Below, in pieces: positions 1-6,110 of a DNA stretch of 6,913 bases. Made by a program: the position numbers and the translations under genes. This DNA is from Acidobacteriaceae bacterium (GTDB lineage Bacteria > Acidobacteriota > Terriglobia > Bryobacterales > Bryobacteraceae): assembly GCA_019244945.1 (NCBI GenBank), contig JAFASD010000359.1, forward strand, positions 1-6,913, written 5' to 3'. Within the stretch, counting starts at the first letter, position 1; each line of letters opens with the position of its first letter. The notes beneath the pieces are model-generated. The model was not told the origin of the DNA. It searched no databases and saw only the letters and a program-made list of their open reading frames with translations.

Positions 1-1701
1 ATACAGTTGCGCGTGGGTGCCGCGCTCGATGATGCGGCCGTTCTCGACGACCAGGATCTGATCGGCCTGGCGAATGGTCGAGAGCCGGTGGGCAATGACG
101 AAGGTTGTCCTATTCTGCATGAGGTATGAAAGACCAGTCTGGATCAAGGCTTCTGATTCGGAATCGAGGCTGGAAGTGGCTTCATCGAGGATAAGAATGC
201 GCGGGTCCGCGAGGATGGCGCGGGCTATGGAAACACGCTGCTTCTGTCCGCCGCTCAGTTTGACGCCGCGTTCGCCCACGATGGTGTCGTAACGCTCCGG
301 GAAATTTTCTGCGAACTCGTCGACGCGCGCGATGCGGCAGGCTTCCATAATTTGCTGCTCGGTCGCGGCGGGGCGCGAGAAGGCAACATTGTCGCGAATA
401 GTGCCATCGAAGAGGAAGGACTCCTGCAAAACTACGCCGAGTTGAAGGCGATAGCTGGCGAGGGACACGGTGGAAAGATCGAAGCCATCCACGAGAACTT
501 TGCCTTCTTTCGGCGAGTGGAAGGCGGTGATCAGGCCGATCATGGTGGATTTGCCCGAGCCCGAGGAGCCAACCAGCGCCGTGACTGTTCCAGGCCGCGC
601 GTCGAAAGAGATATCGTGCAGCACGGGTTTGTTTTCTTCGTAAGCGAAGAAAACATGCTCGAATCGCACGTGGCCGTTGATCTCGGGCAAGACGGTCGTG
701 CGCAGCGGGTCTTCATCTTCGGGGCGCTCGCGCAAAATTTGGCGGGTGCGCTCCAGGCCGGCGAGCGCTTCGGAGATCTGCGTGCCGATGTTCACGATCT
801 GAACGACGGGCGCCACCATGAAGGCAAGCAGCGAAGTGTACATGACGAAATCGCCGATGTCCATGCGGTGAGCGGCAACCTGGCGCGCGCCAAGGAACAT
901 GATCAGCGCGCCGACGAGGCCCATCAAAACGGTTGAGGCGAGCGTCATAAGGGAGATGGTCGTTAGCGAGCGAAAGACGTTGTCGAGCAGACGCTTTGCT
1001 CCGGCAGCGAATACGCCGGCTTCGCGCGTTTCGGCGTGATAGCCCTTGATCACGCGAACGCCTCCCAGTGTTTCCGTCAGGCGCCCGGTTACTTCGGCGT
1101 TGATCTTGCCCCGCTCGCGGAAAATGGGGCGGACAGTTTTGAAAGCTCGCTGCAGAACCAGCCCGAAAACGATCAGAATTACCAGGACGAATGATGTCAT
1201 GGTCGCGCTGGTGCGGAAGAGCAGGACCGTAGAGATGATGGCCGTGAGCGTGCCGCCGACAAGCTCCACTAGGCCGGTGCCGATCAGGTTGCGGACGCCC
1301 TCAACATCGCTCATAATCCGGGAGACCAGAGTCCCGGTCTTGTTTGCGTCATAGAAGGCAACCGGGAGTCTGCCGATGTGCTCCTGGATGCGCACCCGCA
1401 TCTCATAAATCAGACGCTGCCCGGACTTAGAGAGTAGCTGGGTCAGTGAATATGAAGTGACACCTTGAACGATAGTGGCGAGAATGACAAGCAGAACGAT
1501 CGGAGCAAGTAGATTGAACTGACCTTGCCGCATCACATTGTTGATCAGAAATTTTGAACTGACCGGCAGAGCAAGTCCACATACGCGATTGATGACCATG
1601 AGCGCGGCGCCCGCGAGCAGCAGGCCGCGCCGAGGTCTCATGAGCGCCCAAATTTCGGGCAGCAGTGTTTTCAGGCGCTCGGATTGGCTGGGCTTATCCA
1701 C
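1..1701 (-). CDS. ABC exporter, fused membrane and ATPase domains (MsbA/ABCB-like), 3' end cut by window edge
   Basis: Half-transporter of the ABC exporter family, acting as a dimer in the inner membrane to export a lipid, drug or peptide; the substrate cannot be read from sequence. The membrane domain (residues about 20-320) has six hydrophobic stretches. The ATPase domain shows every expected motif: A-loop Tyr354, Walker A GSSGSGKST at 378-386 (Lys384), Q-loop Gln426, signature LSGGQ at 482-486, Walker B ILILDE at 502-507 (Glu507), the D-loop SSLD just after, and switch His538. It therefore looks catalytically intact. The frame is open to base 1 after 567 residues, and relatives suggest roughly 15-30 residues are missing. 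Start: an in-frame TAA lies at 1726-1728 and GTG 1701 is the only start codon before ATG 1641. ATG 1641 would remove the amphipathic segment before the first membrane helix, so GTG is preferred. The Shine-Dalgarno is weak (GAG, 5 nt away). It follows the globin gene by 97 bases on the same strand. Confidence 0.93.
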   Translation of the reverse strand, partial: MDKPSQSERLKTLLPEIWALMRPRRGLLLAGAALMVINRVCGLALPVSSKFLINNVMRQGQFNLLAPIVLLVILATIVQGVTSYSLTQLLSKSGQRLIYEMRVRIQEHIGRLPVAFYDANKTGTLVSRIMSDVEGVRNLIGTGLVELVGGTLTAIISTVLLFRTSATMTSFVLVILIVFGLVLQRAFKTVRPIFRERGKINAEVTGRLTETLGGVRVIKGYHAETREAGVFAAGAKRLLDNVFRSLTTISLMTLASTVLMGLVGALIMFLGARQVAAHRMDIGDFVMYTSLLAFMVAPVVQIVNIGTQISEALAGLERTRQILRERPEDEDPLRTTVLPEINGHVRFEHVFFAYEENKPVLHDISFDARPGTVTALVGSSGSGKSTMIGLITAFHSPKEGKVLVDGFDLSTVSLASYRLQLGVVLQESFLFDGTIRDNVAFSRPAATEQQIMEACRIARVDEFAENFPERYDTIVGERGVKLSGGQKQRVSIARAILADPRILILDEATSSLDSESEALIQTGLSYLMQNRTTFVIAHRLSTIRQADQILVVENGRIIERGTHAQLY

Positions 1702-1742
1702 GGATTCTCGTTTTCGAAGTCCTCTTTAGATGATCTCTTGCT

Positions 1743-1794
1743 GAGAAAGGGGACATGTTTCTCGCGCGACGCGGCAAGCTTGGCGAAAGTCGCG
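1743..1794. repeat. Two adjacent inverted repeats between globin and exporter genes
   Basis: Two short dyads lie side by side in the 97-base gap. The first pairs GAGAAA (1743-1748) with TTTCTC (1758-1763). The second pairs CGCGAC (1765-1770) with GTCGCG (1789-1794) around a loop containing the palindrome CAAGCTTG. On the minus-strand transcript the second one begins 5 bases after the globin stop codon. Neither is followed by a run of T on either strand, so an intrinsic terminator is not supported. They could stabilise the 3' end of the globin message, attenuate read-through into the exporter, or be chance. I see no convincing promoter for the exporter in this gap. Confidence 0.35.
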
Positions 1795-1798
1795 TCTG

Positions 1799-2173
1799 CT
1801 ACGGACGATTCATCATAGCCGTCGCGGTGGACTCAAAATAGCTGCGCAGCAGCTGCTTCGCTTCGTCGGGCAACGCAATCTGGTCGAGCGCCGTGTTCAT
1901 CAATTGCACCCAGCGGTCGCGGGCGGCTCGATCTACGGCAAACGGAAAATGCCGCATCCGAAGACGCGGATGGCCGCGCTTCTCAATGTATCGTTGCGGT
2001 CCTCCGAATCGAAAAATCAGGAAATCGCGGAGCCGTTGTTCCGCCCCGGCCAAATCATTTTTCGGATAGATGTGCCCCAGAATCTCGTCGTGCGGAATTT
2101 GCCCGTAAAACAGGCCGACCAATTCCTGAAATCCGCTGTCACCGAGCAGCGAGTAGATCTCGCGTTCTTCCAC
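1799..2173 (-). CDS. glbO: Group II truncated haemoglobin (trHbO / GlbO type)
   Basis: Small cytoplasmic haem protein of the 2-over-2 globin fold. The family binds O2 tightly and is linked to O2/NO chemistry, peroxide reactions or redox protection. The 124-residue length matches the family (Mycobacterium tuberculosis GlbO is 128 as I recall it), and the key residues fall at the same positions without gaps: Tyr23 (B10), Tyr36 (CD1), Ala44 (E7), Leu48 (E11), proximal haem ligand His75 (F8) and the group II marker Trp88 (G8). The stretch RGHPRLRMRHFPF at 66-78 is the family's hallmark F-helix region. Start GTG 2173 has an AGGGG 10 nt upstream, inside the preceding gene, whose TGA lies 35 bases into this one, suggesting translational coupling. 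There is no signal peptide. The family is certain; the physiological role in this organism is not. Confidence 0.95.
   Translation of the reverse strand: MEEREIYSLLGDSGFQELVGLFYGQIPHDEILGHIYPKNDLAGAEQRLRDFLIFRFGGPQRYIEKRGHPRLRMRHFPFAVDRAARDRWVQLMNTALDQIALPDEAKQLLRSYFESTATAMMNRP
2139..2173 (-). other. 35-base gene overlap with internal ribosome binding site for the globin
   Basis: The last codons of the exported-protein gene, including its TGA at 2139-2141, overlap the first codons of the globin in a different frame. The globin's AGGGG Shine-Dalgarno (2184-2188) therefore lies within the upstream coding sequence. This arrangement usually makes the downstream start depend on ribosomes translating the upstream gene. 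It supports co-transcription of the two genes. Confidence 0.7.
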
Positions 2174-2621
2174 TGCTGGTCTGCCCCTGCTTCTGTTTCC
2201 GGTACTCTTTCTCGAGTTCCAGTTCGATTCGGACGGATGTCATTCGCATGATCATCGATTTAGCCTGAGTATCGATCTCGACAGTATACGGTCCATCTTT
2301 GGTCCCCAATTCGTCGGATAAGGTGATCTCATTTCCGCTCAACTCATACGTACCATGACGCTGGACCCCTTGGCCGTGAACATATACGCTCTGAACGAAA
2401 GTCTTGGCTGTCGTCAGAGTCAGGGTGCCGCTGCACTCTTCCGGATGAGGCTGGCCATCGAAGCAGGTGTGCTTGGTTTGAATACCGTTATCGGCATCGC
2501 TCAAAGTAATGTACTCCCAACCGCCGGGGTCTTGAAGCAGCTTGATTTGTTCGTCGCTCAATGTGCCACTTGTCGCAGCGAGCGGAAGCATCATCAAAGG
2601 AATGACTATTCGGTTCAGCAT
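2139..2621 (-). CDS. Small exported protein of unknown function, possibly lipocalin-like
   Basis: 160-residue protein I do not recognise as a named family. Residues 1-17 form a short signal-peptide-like segment (Lys/Arg-poor, hydrophobic, Ala-Ala near the end), so export to the periplasm is likely, though the cleavage site is ambiguous. The body (about 30-128) reads as alternating beta strands, with GGWEYI at 33-38 and GTYELSGNEITL at 90-101. The second resembles strand-turn-strand motifs of small lipocalin-like beta-barrels; that resemblance is an inference, not a match. Cys53 and Cys63 are the only cysteines and could form a disulfide after export. The last 30 residues are charged and probably disordered, and they run over the globin start. 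The ATG at 2621 lies 34 bases after the DUF4159 stop; a weak purine stretch (GAAGAA) precedes it. It probably shares a transcript with both neighbours. Confidence 0.82.
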   Translation of the reverse strand: MLNRIVIPLMMLPLAATSGTLSDEQIKLLQDPGGWEYITLSDADNGIQTKHTCFDGQPHPEECSGTLTLTTAKTFVQSVYVHGQGVQRHGTYELSGNEITLSDELGTKDGPYTVEIDTQAKSMIMRMTSVRIELELEKEYRKQKQGQTSSGRTRDLLAAR

Positions 2622-2655
2622 AAATTTTCTTCGGCTTACGGCTATGTTCTTACGA

Positions 2656-3531
2656 TCAGTGAGTCATGGCATATATCACATAATTCACTCCGATACGGAT
2701 ACCCAAGGCTGAGTATTGCTCCGGGTACTCCGGAAAGTCCGCCCATTCCCAGGAATCTCCGATGTCGGAATTGAACGTCAGAGCCACCATCACGCGACCC
2801 TTATCGTCATAAATTCCACGCCAGTGCGCCAGATATCCGTCGTTCCTGTAACTCACTCCTGAACGAACGCCCCACTCTCCCGGGACCTGGTATCGATTAT
2901 CGAGATCGTACACGGTGTGAAATATGGCATCTGCGCCATCGATTTCAACGACTGGCCGGTCCGGGAAAATGCGTTTCATTGTCTCCTGAAAAACGGCCCA
3001 GTCGCGAGTGCCCCAAAAGTCGTCGCACATGAGAAAGCCGCCCCGCAGCAAGTATTCGCGAAGCGTTTTCGCTTGCATGTCGGTGAGGTTCCACTCACCG
3101 ACGAAGACGGCATAGAGCCACGGATAGTTGTACACGTCGTCCTGATCATCCAAATTGACCGGCTGTTCCACCGAACGCGTATGAACCCGCGTCAGCCGCC
3201 GGACTGCCTCTAAGAAGTGACGATCCGCGCGTGGATAGTCGTTCGTCCAACTCGAGTGTCCCTTCGTCCAGTCCCAACCGGCGTGCCGAAAGCGCGCGTC
3301 GGGAATGGAGGGGTACATCAAACGGGCAAACACCCATTCGGTCTTTTCGTCATAATCAGCGGGTCGAGGGATCTGCCCAACGCGATATTCGTCTCCGGGG
3401 TACTCGCGGAAGGGCTCGGGAGCATTGCGCTGAACCGCGTAAACCGCGCCCAGAATGGCAAGACCAGCTCCCAGCCGTCCAAACCACCTGCACCCGCTCA
3501 TCGCGTCCTGCCTGCCCCGAGGATATCTCAT
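2656..3531 (-). CDS. DUF4159 domain protein, membrane-anchored or exported
   Basis: Family of unknown biochemical function with a predicted glutamine-amidotransferase-like (GATase1) fold. Typical DUF4159 features appear in order: FARLMYP (68-74), WTNDYPRADRHF (95-106), the hydrophobic strand YPWLYAVFVGEWNLT (136-150), LREYLLRGGFLMCDDFWG (157-174), IFHTVYDL (203-210), and the C-terminal LGIRIGVNYVIYAMTH (276-291). A hydrophobic segment at about 17-33 suggests a signal peptide or anchor placing the domain in the periplasm. Start: ATG 3531 is the first possible start after an upstream in-frame TGA, but it has no Shine-Dalgarno. ATG 3501 (residue 11) has AGGCAGGA just before it and may be the true start; both keep the whole domain. 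It is the first gene of the leftward cluster and lies opposite ADOP across an 88-base gap. DUF4159 is often seen beside MoxR/DUF58-type genes; none is visible here. Confidence 0.88.
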   Translation of the reverse strand: MRYPRGRQDAMSGCRWFGRLGAGLAILGAVYAVQRNAPEPFREYPGDEYRVGQIPRPADYDEKTEWVFARLMYPSIPDARFRHAGWDWTKGHSSWTNDYPRADRHFLEAVRRLTRVHTRSVEQPVNLDDQDDVYNYPWLYAVFVGEWNLTDMQAKTLREYLLRGGFLMCDDFWGTRDWAVFQETMKRIFPDRPVVEIDGADAIFHTVYDLDNRYQVPGEWGVRSGVSYRNDGYLAHWRGIYDDKGRVMVALTFNSDIGDSWEWADFPEYPEQYSALGIRIGVNYVIYAMTH

Positions 3532-3619
3532 CGACGAGCGGATCGCTGACGGCCGTACTCGCTGACGCGCTCAACGTGAAACGCACAACATTCGAGCAAT
3601 CACGGTATTACTATGAGAA
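3532..3619. promoter_or_regulatory. Divergent intergenic region between DUF4159 cluster and ADOP permease
   Basis: This 88-base gap must hold, or overlap, the promoters for both directions unless transcription enters from within the flanking genes. I find no strong sigma-70 pair for the leftward cluster. For the rightward gene, TACTAT at 3609-3614 matches the -10 consensus at four of six positions and has CAACAT 17 bases upstream, a poor -35. A 9-base direct repeat, TCGCTGACG, occurs at 3543-3551 and 3559-3567. Its 16-base period is a possible regulator-binding arrangement, but it could be chance. Confidence 0.35.
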
Positions 3620-6088
3620 ATGGCTTTAAACACCCTCGGCGCGGACCTTCGGTACGGGTTGCGAAGCATGCGCAAGAACGTGGGGTTTACCGCGGTAGCA
3701 GTGGCCGCTCTGGGACTAGGGATCGGTGCGAATACGGCCATTTTCAGCATTGCGCGCGCCGTGGTGCTCGCGCCACTTCCGTTTCCCCATGCCGACCGCC
3801 TGGTTGAGTTCAGCACGATCTCGCGAAAGACCGGACTGAGCGACACCTGGGTCTCATACCGCGACGTTTTCGATTGGCGGCAACGAAACCGCAGTTTCGA
3901 AAGCATAGGCGCTTACAGTTTCCTGATGTTGAATCTGACGGGTGGAAACGAGCCCGTCGCCCTATACGGATCGCGCATCTCATACGATCTGTTTCCGACT
4001 CTCGGGGTACAACCGGAGCTCGGCCGGAATTTCCTTTCTGAAGAAGACCGACCGGGCCAAGCTCAGGAGATTATTCTTAGTCACGATCTTTGGGTCAACC
4101 GTTTTGAGGCTGATCCGCACATTATCGGCAGGACGATTCGGCTCATCGGGCGCCGTGAATCGGAGCAATACGTGGTTGTCGGTGTAATGGCTCCGAGATT
4201 TAATTTTCCGCTGAATATCCCCAGTTCCGTGAACCCTCCCTCGCGGCAAATGGCGTATTGGGTCCCCATCGGGCTTCGGCCAAGCCGGGAGCATTCAGTG
4301 GACCTTGACGTGATGGCGATCGGCCTTCTGCGTTCCGGAGTCTCGATCCAGAGAGCGCAGGGGGACATGGCATCGGTAGCCCGAACGCTGGAGCGTGATT
4401 ACCCGGACACGAATCTGGGCCGTGGCGTCGAGGTCGCGCCTTTGAAGGATCAAATTCTGGGAAGAGCGAAGGCCGCTCTCCTTTTACTGCTTTTGGCAAT
4501 CAGCGCGGTGGTGCTCATCACTTGCGTGAATATCGCCAACCTTCTGCTTTCGCGTGCGCTCGGGCGCACCAGGGAAACCGGAATACGGTTGGCGCTGGGG
4601 GCGAGCCGGCTGCGTCTGGTCCAGCAGTGGCTGGCGGAAAGCCTATCTATCTCCATTCTCGGTGGGTGCGTTGGTCTGTTCATCGCATATTGCGGTTTGA
4701 GGACGCTGGTCAGTCTTGCGCCGCAAGACATACCTCGGCTGGGTCAAGTGCGCCTGGATTTCGAAGTGTTGTTATTCACGGCGGGAATCTCGATTGCGGC
4801 CGGCCTTCTGTTTGGTAACCTGCCCGCCTGGAGCGCCGCGAGAACGGGCGTTTCCGCGGCACTGACGGAATCAGGCGTTCGAATCACTGCGGACCGGCGC
4901 CGTGTAAGGGTTCGTGATTTCCTGGTCGTGAGCGAGGTTTCGTTGGCCGTTTTGTTGGCGATTGGAGCCGGGCTACTGGTGAAGAGCTTCGTAAAACTGA
5001 CCAATGTCAATCCCGGTTTTGCCAAGAACAACGTCCTGGTGTCGCTGATTATTCTGCCGCGTGCCCGGTATCCTGACGAGAATTTGCGCGCGGGCTTTTA
5101 CCGGAAAGTCCTCGAAGAGTTAAAGACGCGGGCCGGAGTCATCTCGGTGGGAGCGACGGACGGCATCCCGCTTGGCGGGAACGTTAGTCCAGTGTATGTT
5201 CGAATAGGCGGACGTTACTCCCTCGAACGTGGAGAAAACAGGCCTTCAGCGGATGTGTTCTCCGCAAGCCCGAATTATCTGTCCACCATGGGGATCGGTT
5301 TGCTGCGCGGGCGCTATCCGACCGAGCAAGACGCCGCAAGCGACGCGAAAGTAGTGGTCGTCGATCAATCCGCCGCCCTGAGATTCTGGCCAGGCGAAGA
5401 TGCGGTGGGGCGCCGTATCCAATTTGAAGACGCAAAGGGCCAGCCTGTCGACCGCGAGGTAGTCGGCGTGGTCGAGGCCGCTCGAGAAAGAAACATAGAT
5501 GGACCGGCCATGCCAACCATCTACGTGCCATTGGAGCAGGGATTAATGCCTCCTCAGTTTGTGGCCGTTCTGACCAGGGGAAAAGCCTCATCTATGGGCG
5601 CTGTAATTCGTCAAGCTGTCGAAACGGTTGACAAAGATCAACCCGTGTTTCTGGTGACTTCGATGGAAGAGATTTACAACAACTCGATTTCCGACCGGAG
5701 GTTCACTGCGTTCATCCTGACAGTTCTAGGAGTGCTGGCCACAGCTCTGGCTGGTCTTGGTATCTACGGTGTAATCTCCTATTCCGCGACGCAGCGCACC
5801 AAAGAGATCGGAGTTCGGCGGGCTCTCGGCGCACAACGAATGCAGATTGTAGCACTTGTGCTGACCGACGGCGCATTGCTAAGCGGGGTAGGGATCGGCA
5901 TAGGCATTGCTGCAAGCATGGTATTGACGCGCTTCCTTTCGACGCTCCTTTATGAGGTTGCTCCCACGGATCCCTGGATCATTGGCGGTGTGTCATTGCT
6001 GGTCGTAGCAATTTCTTTGATTGCGGGTTATCTGCCGTGTTATCGTGCCATGAGAATCCAGCCCATGACCGCTCTGCGGCACGAATAA
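3620..6088 (+). CDS. Acidobacterial duplicated orphan permease (ADOP), MacB/FtsX type
   Basis: Large inner-membrane permease made of two MacB/FtsX repeats. The N-terminal cytoplasmic segment and first helix (about 8-50; DLRYGLRSMRKN, then a glycine-rich helix) lead into periplasmic domain one (about 50-280). FtsX membrane domain one follows (about 284-405), then a helix (about 434-456), periplasmic domain two (about 457-690) and FtsX domain two (about 694-818). The cytoplasmic coupling loops of the two halves match: RETGIRLALGAS at 318-329 and KEIGVRRALGAQ at 728-739. MacB and LolC relatives need an ATPase partner for mechanotransmission. This family is known for large paralogous sets in Acidobacteria lacking adjacent ATPases, and none is adjacent here. 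Its 822 residues are usual and it looks intact. An in-frame TGA at 3614-3616 fixes ATG 3620 as the earliest start. No proper Shine-Dalgarno fits. The substrate is unknown. Confidence 0.93.
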   Translation: MALNTLGADLRYGLRSMRKNVGFTAVAVAALGLGIGANTAIFSIARAVVLAPLPFPHADRLVEFSTISRKTGLSDTWVSYRDVFDWRQRNRSFESIGAYSFLMLNLTGGNEPVALYGSRISYDLFPTLGVQPELGRNFLSEEDRPGQAQEIILSHDLWVNRFEADPHIIGRTIRLIGRRESEQYVVVGVMAPRFNFPLNIPSSVNPPSRQMAYWVPIGLRPSREHSVDLDVMAIGLLRSGVSIQRAQGDMASVARTLERDYPDTNLGRGVEVAPLKDQILGRAKAALLLLLLAISAVVLITCVNIANLLLSRALGRTRETGIRLALGASRLRLVQQWLAESLSISILGGCVGLFIAYCGLRTLVSLAPQDIPRLGQVRLDFEVLLFTAGISIAAGLLFGNLPAWSAARTGVSAALTESGVRITADRRRVRVRDFLVVSEVSLAVLLAIGAGLLVKSFVKLTNVNPGFAKNNVLVSLIILPRARYPDENLRAGFYRKVLEELKTRAGVISVGATDGIPLGGNVSPVYVRIGGRYSLERGENRPSADVFSASPNYLSTMGIGLLRGRYPTEQDAASDAKVVVVDQSAALRFWPGEDAVGRRIQFEDAKGQPVDREVVGVVEAARERNIDGPAMPTIYVPLEQGLMPPQFVAVLTRGKASSMGAVIRQAVETVDKDQPVFLVTSMEEIYNNSISDRRFTAFILTVLGVLATALAGLGIYGVISYSATQRTKEIGVRRALGAQRMQIVALVLTDGALLSGVGIGIGIAASMVLTRFLSTLLYEVAPTDPWIIGGVSLLVVAISLIAGYLPCYRAMRIQPMTALRHE

Positions 6089-6110
6089 GGGTTTAATCTT
6101 CGGGTAGAAT
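6089..6110. other. Convergent gap between ADOP and der, no terminator seen
   Basis: Only 22 bases separate the two opposing stop codons. I find no GC-rich hairpin followed by a T run in either direction. Termination must be Rho-dependent, lie within a coding region, or allow read-through producing antisense RNA over the neighbouring 3' end. Confidence 0.5.

Noticed and set aside
352..936. Long plus-strand open frame (194 codons) opposite the exporter's ATPase domain
   Set aside because: It is antisense to a fully conserved ABC ATPase domain with all motifs intact; its translation is low-complexity and resembles no family. It is a shadow of GC-rich codon use.
1427..1651. Minus-strand open frame starting near the exporter's N-terminus in another frame
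   Set aside because: It overlaps the first membrane helices of the exporter in a shifted frame and shows no protein-like pattern.
1755..1841. Small plus-strand open frame of 28 codons with GGGG just upstream
   Set aside because: It overlaps the hairpin region and runs antisense into the globin 3' end; there is no supporting similarity, and its length is expected by chance.
3217..3629. Two plus-strand open frames opposite the start of the DUF4159 gene
   Set aside because: They lie antisense to a recognisable domain and have arginine-, proline- and serine-rich translations typical of shadow frames.
5184..5591. Minus-strand open frame of 135 codons inside the ADOP gene
   Set aside because: It is antisense to the conserved second periplasmic domain, and its arginine- and leucine-rich composition is an artefact of the opposite frame.
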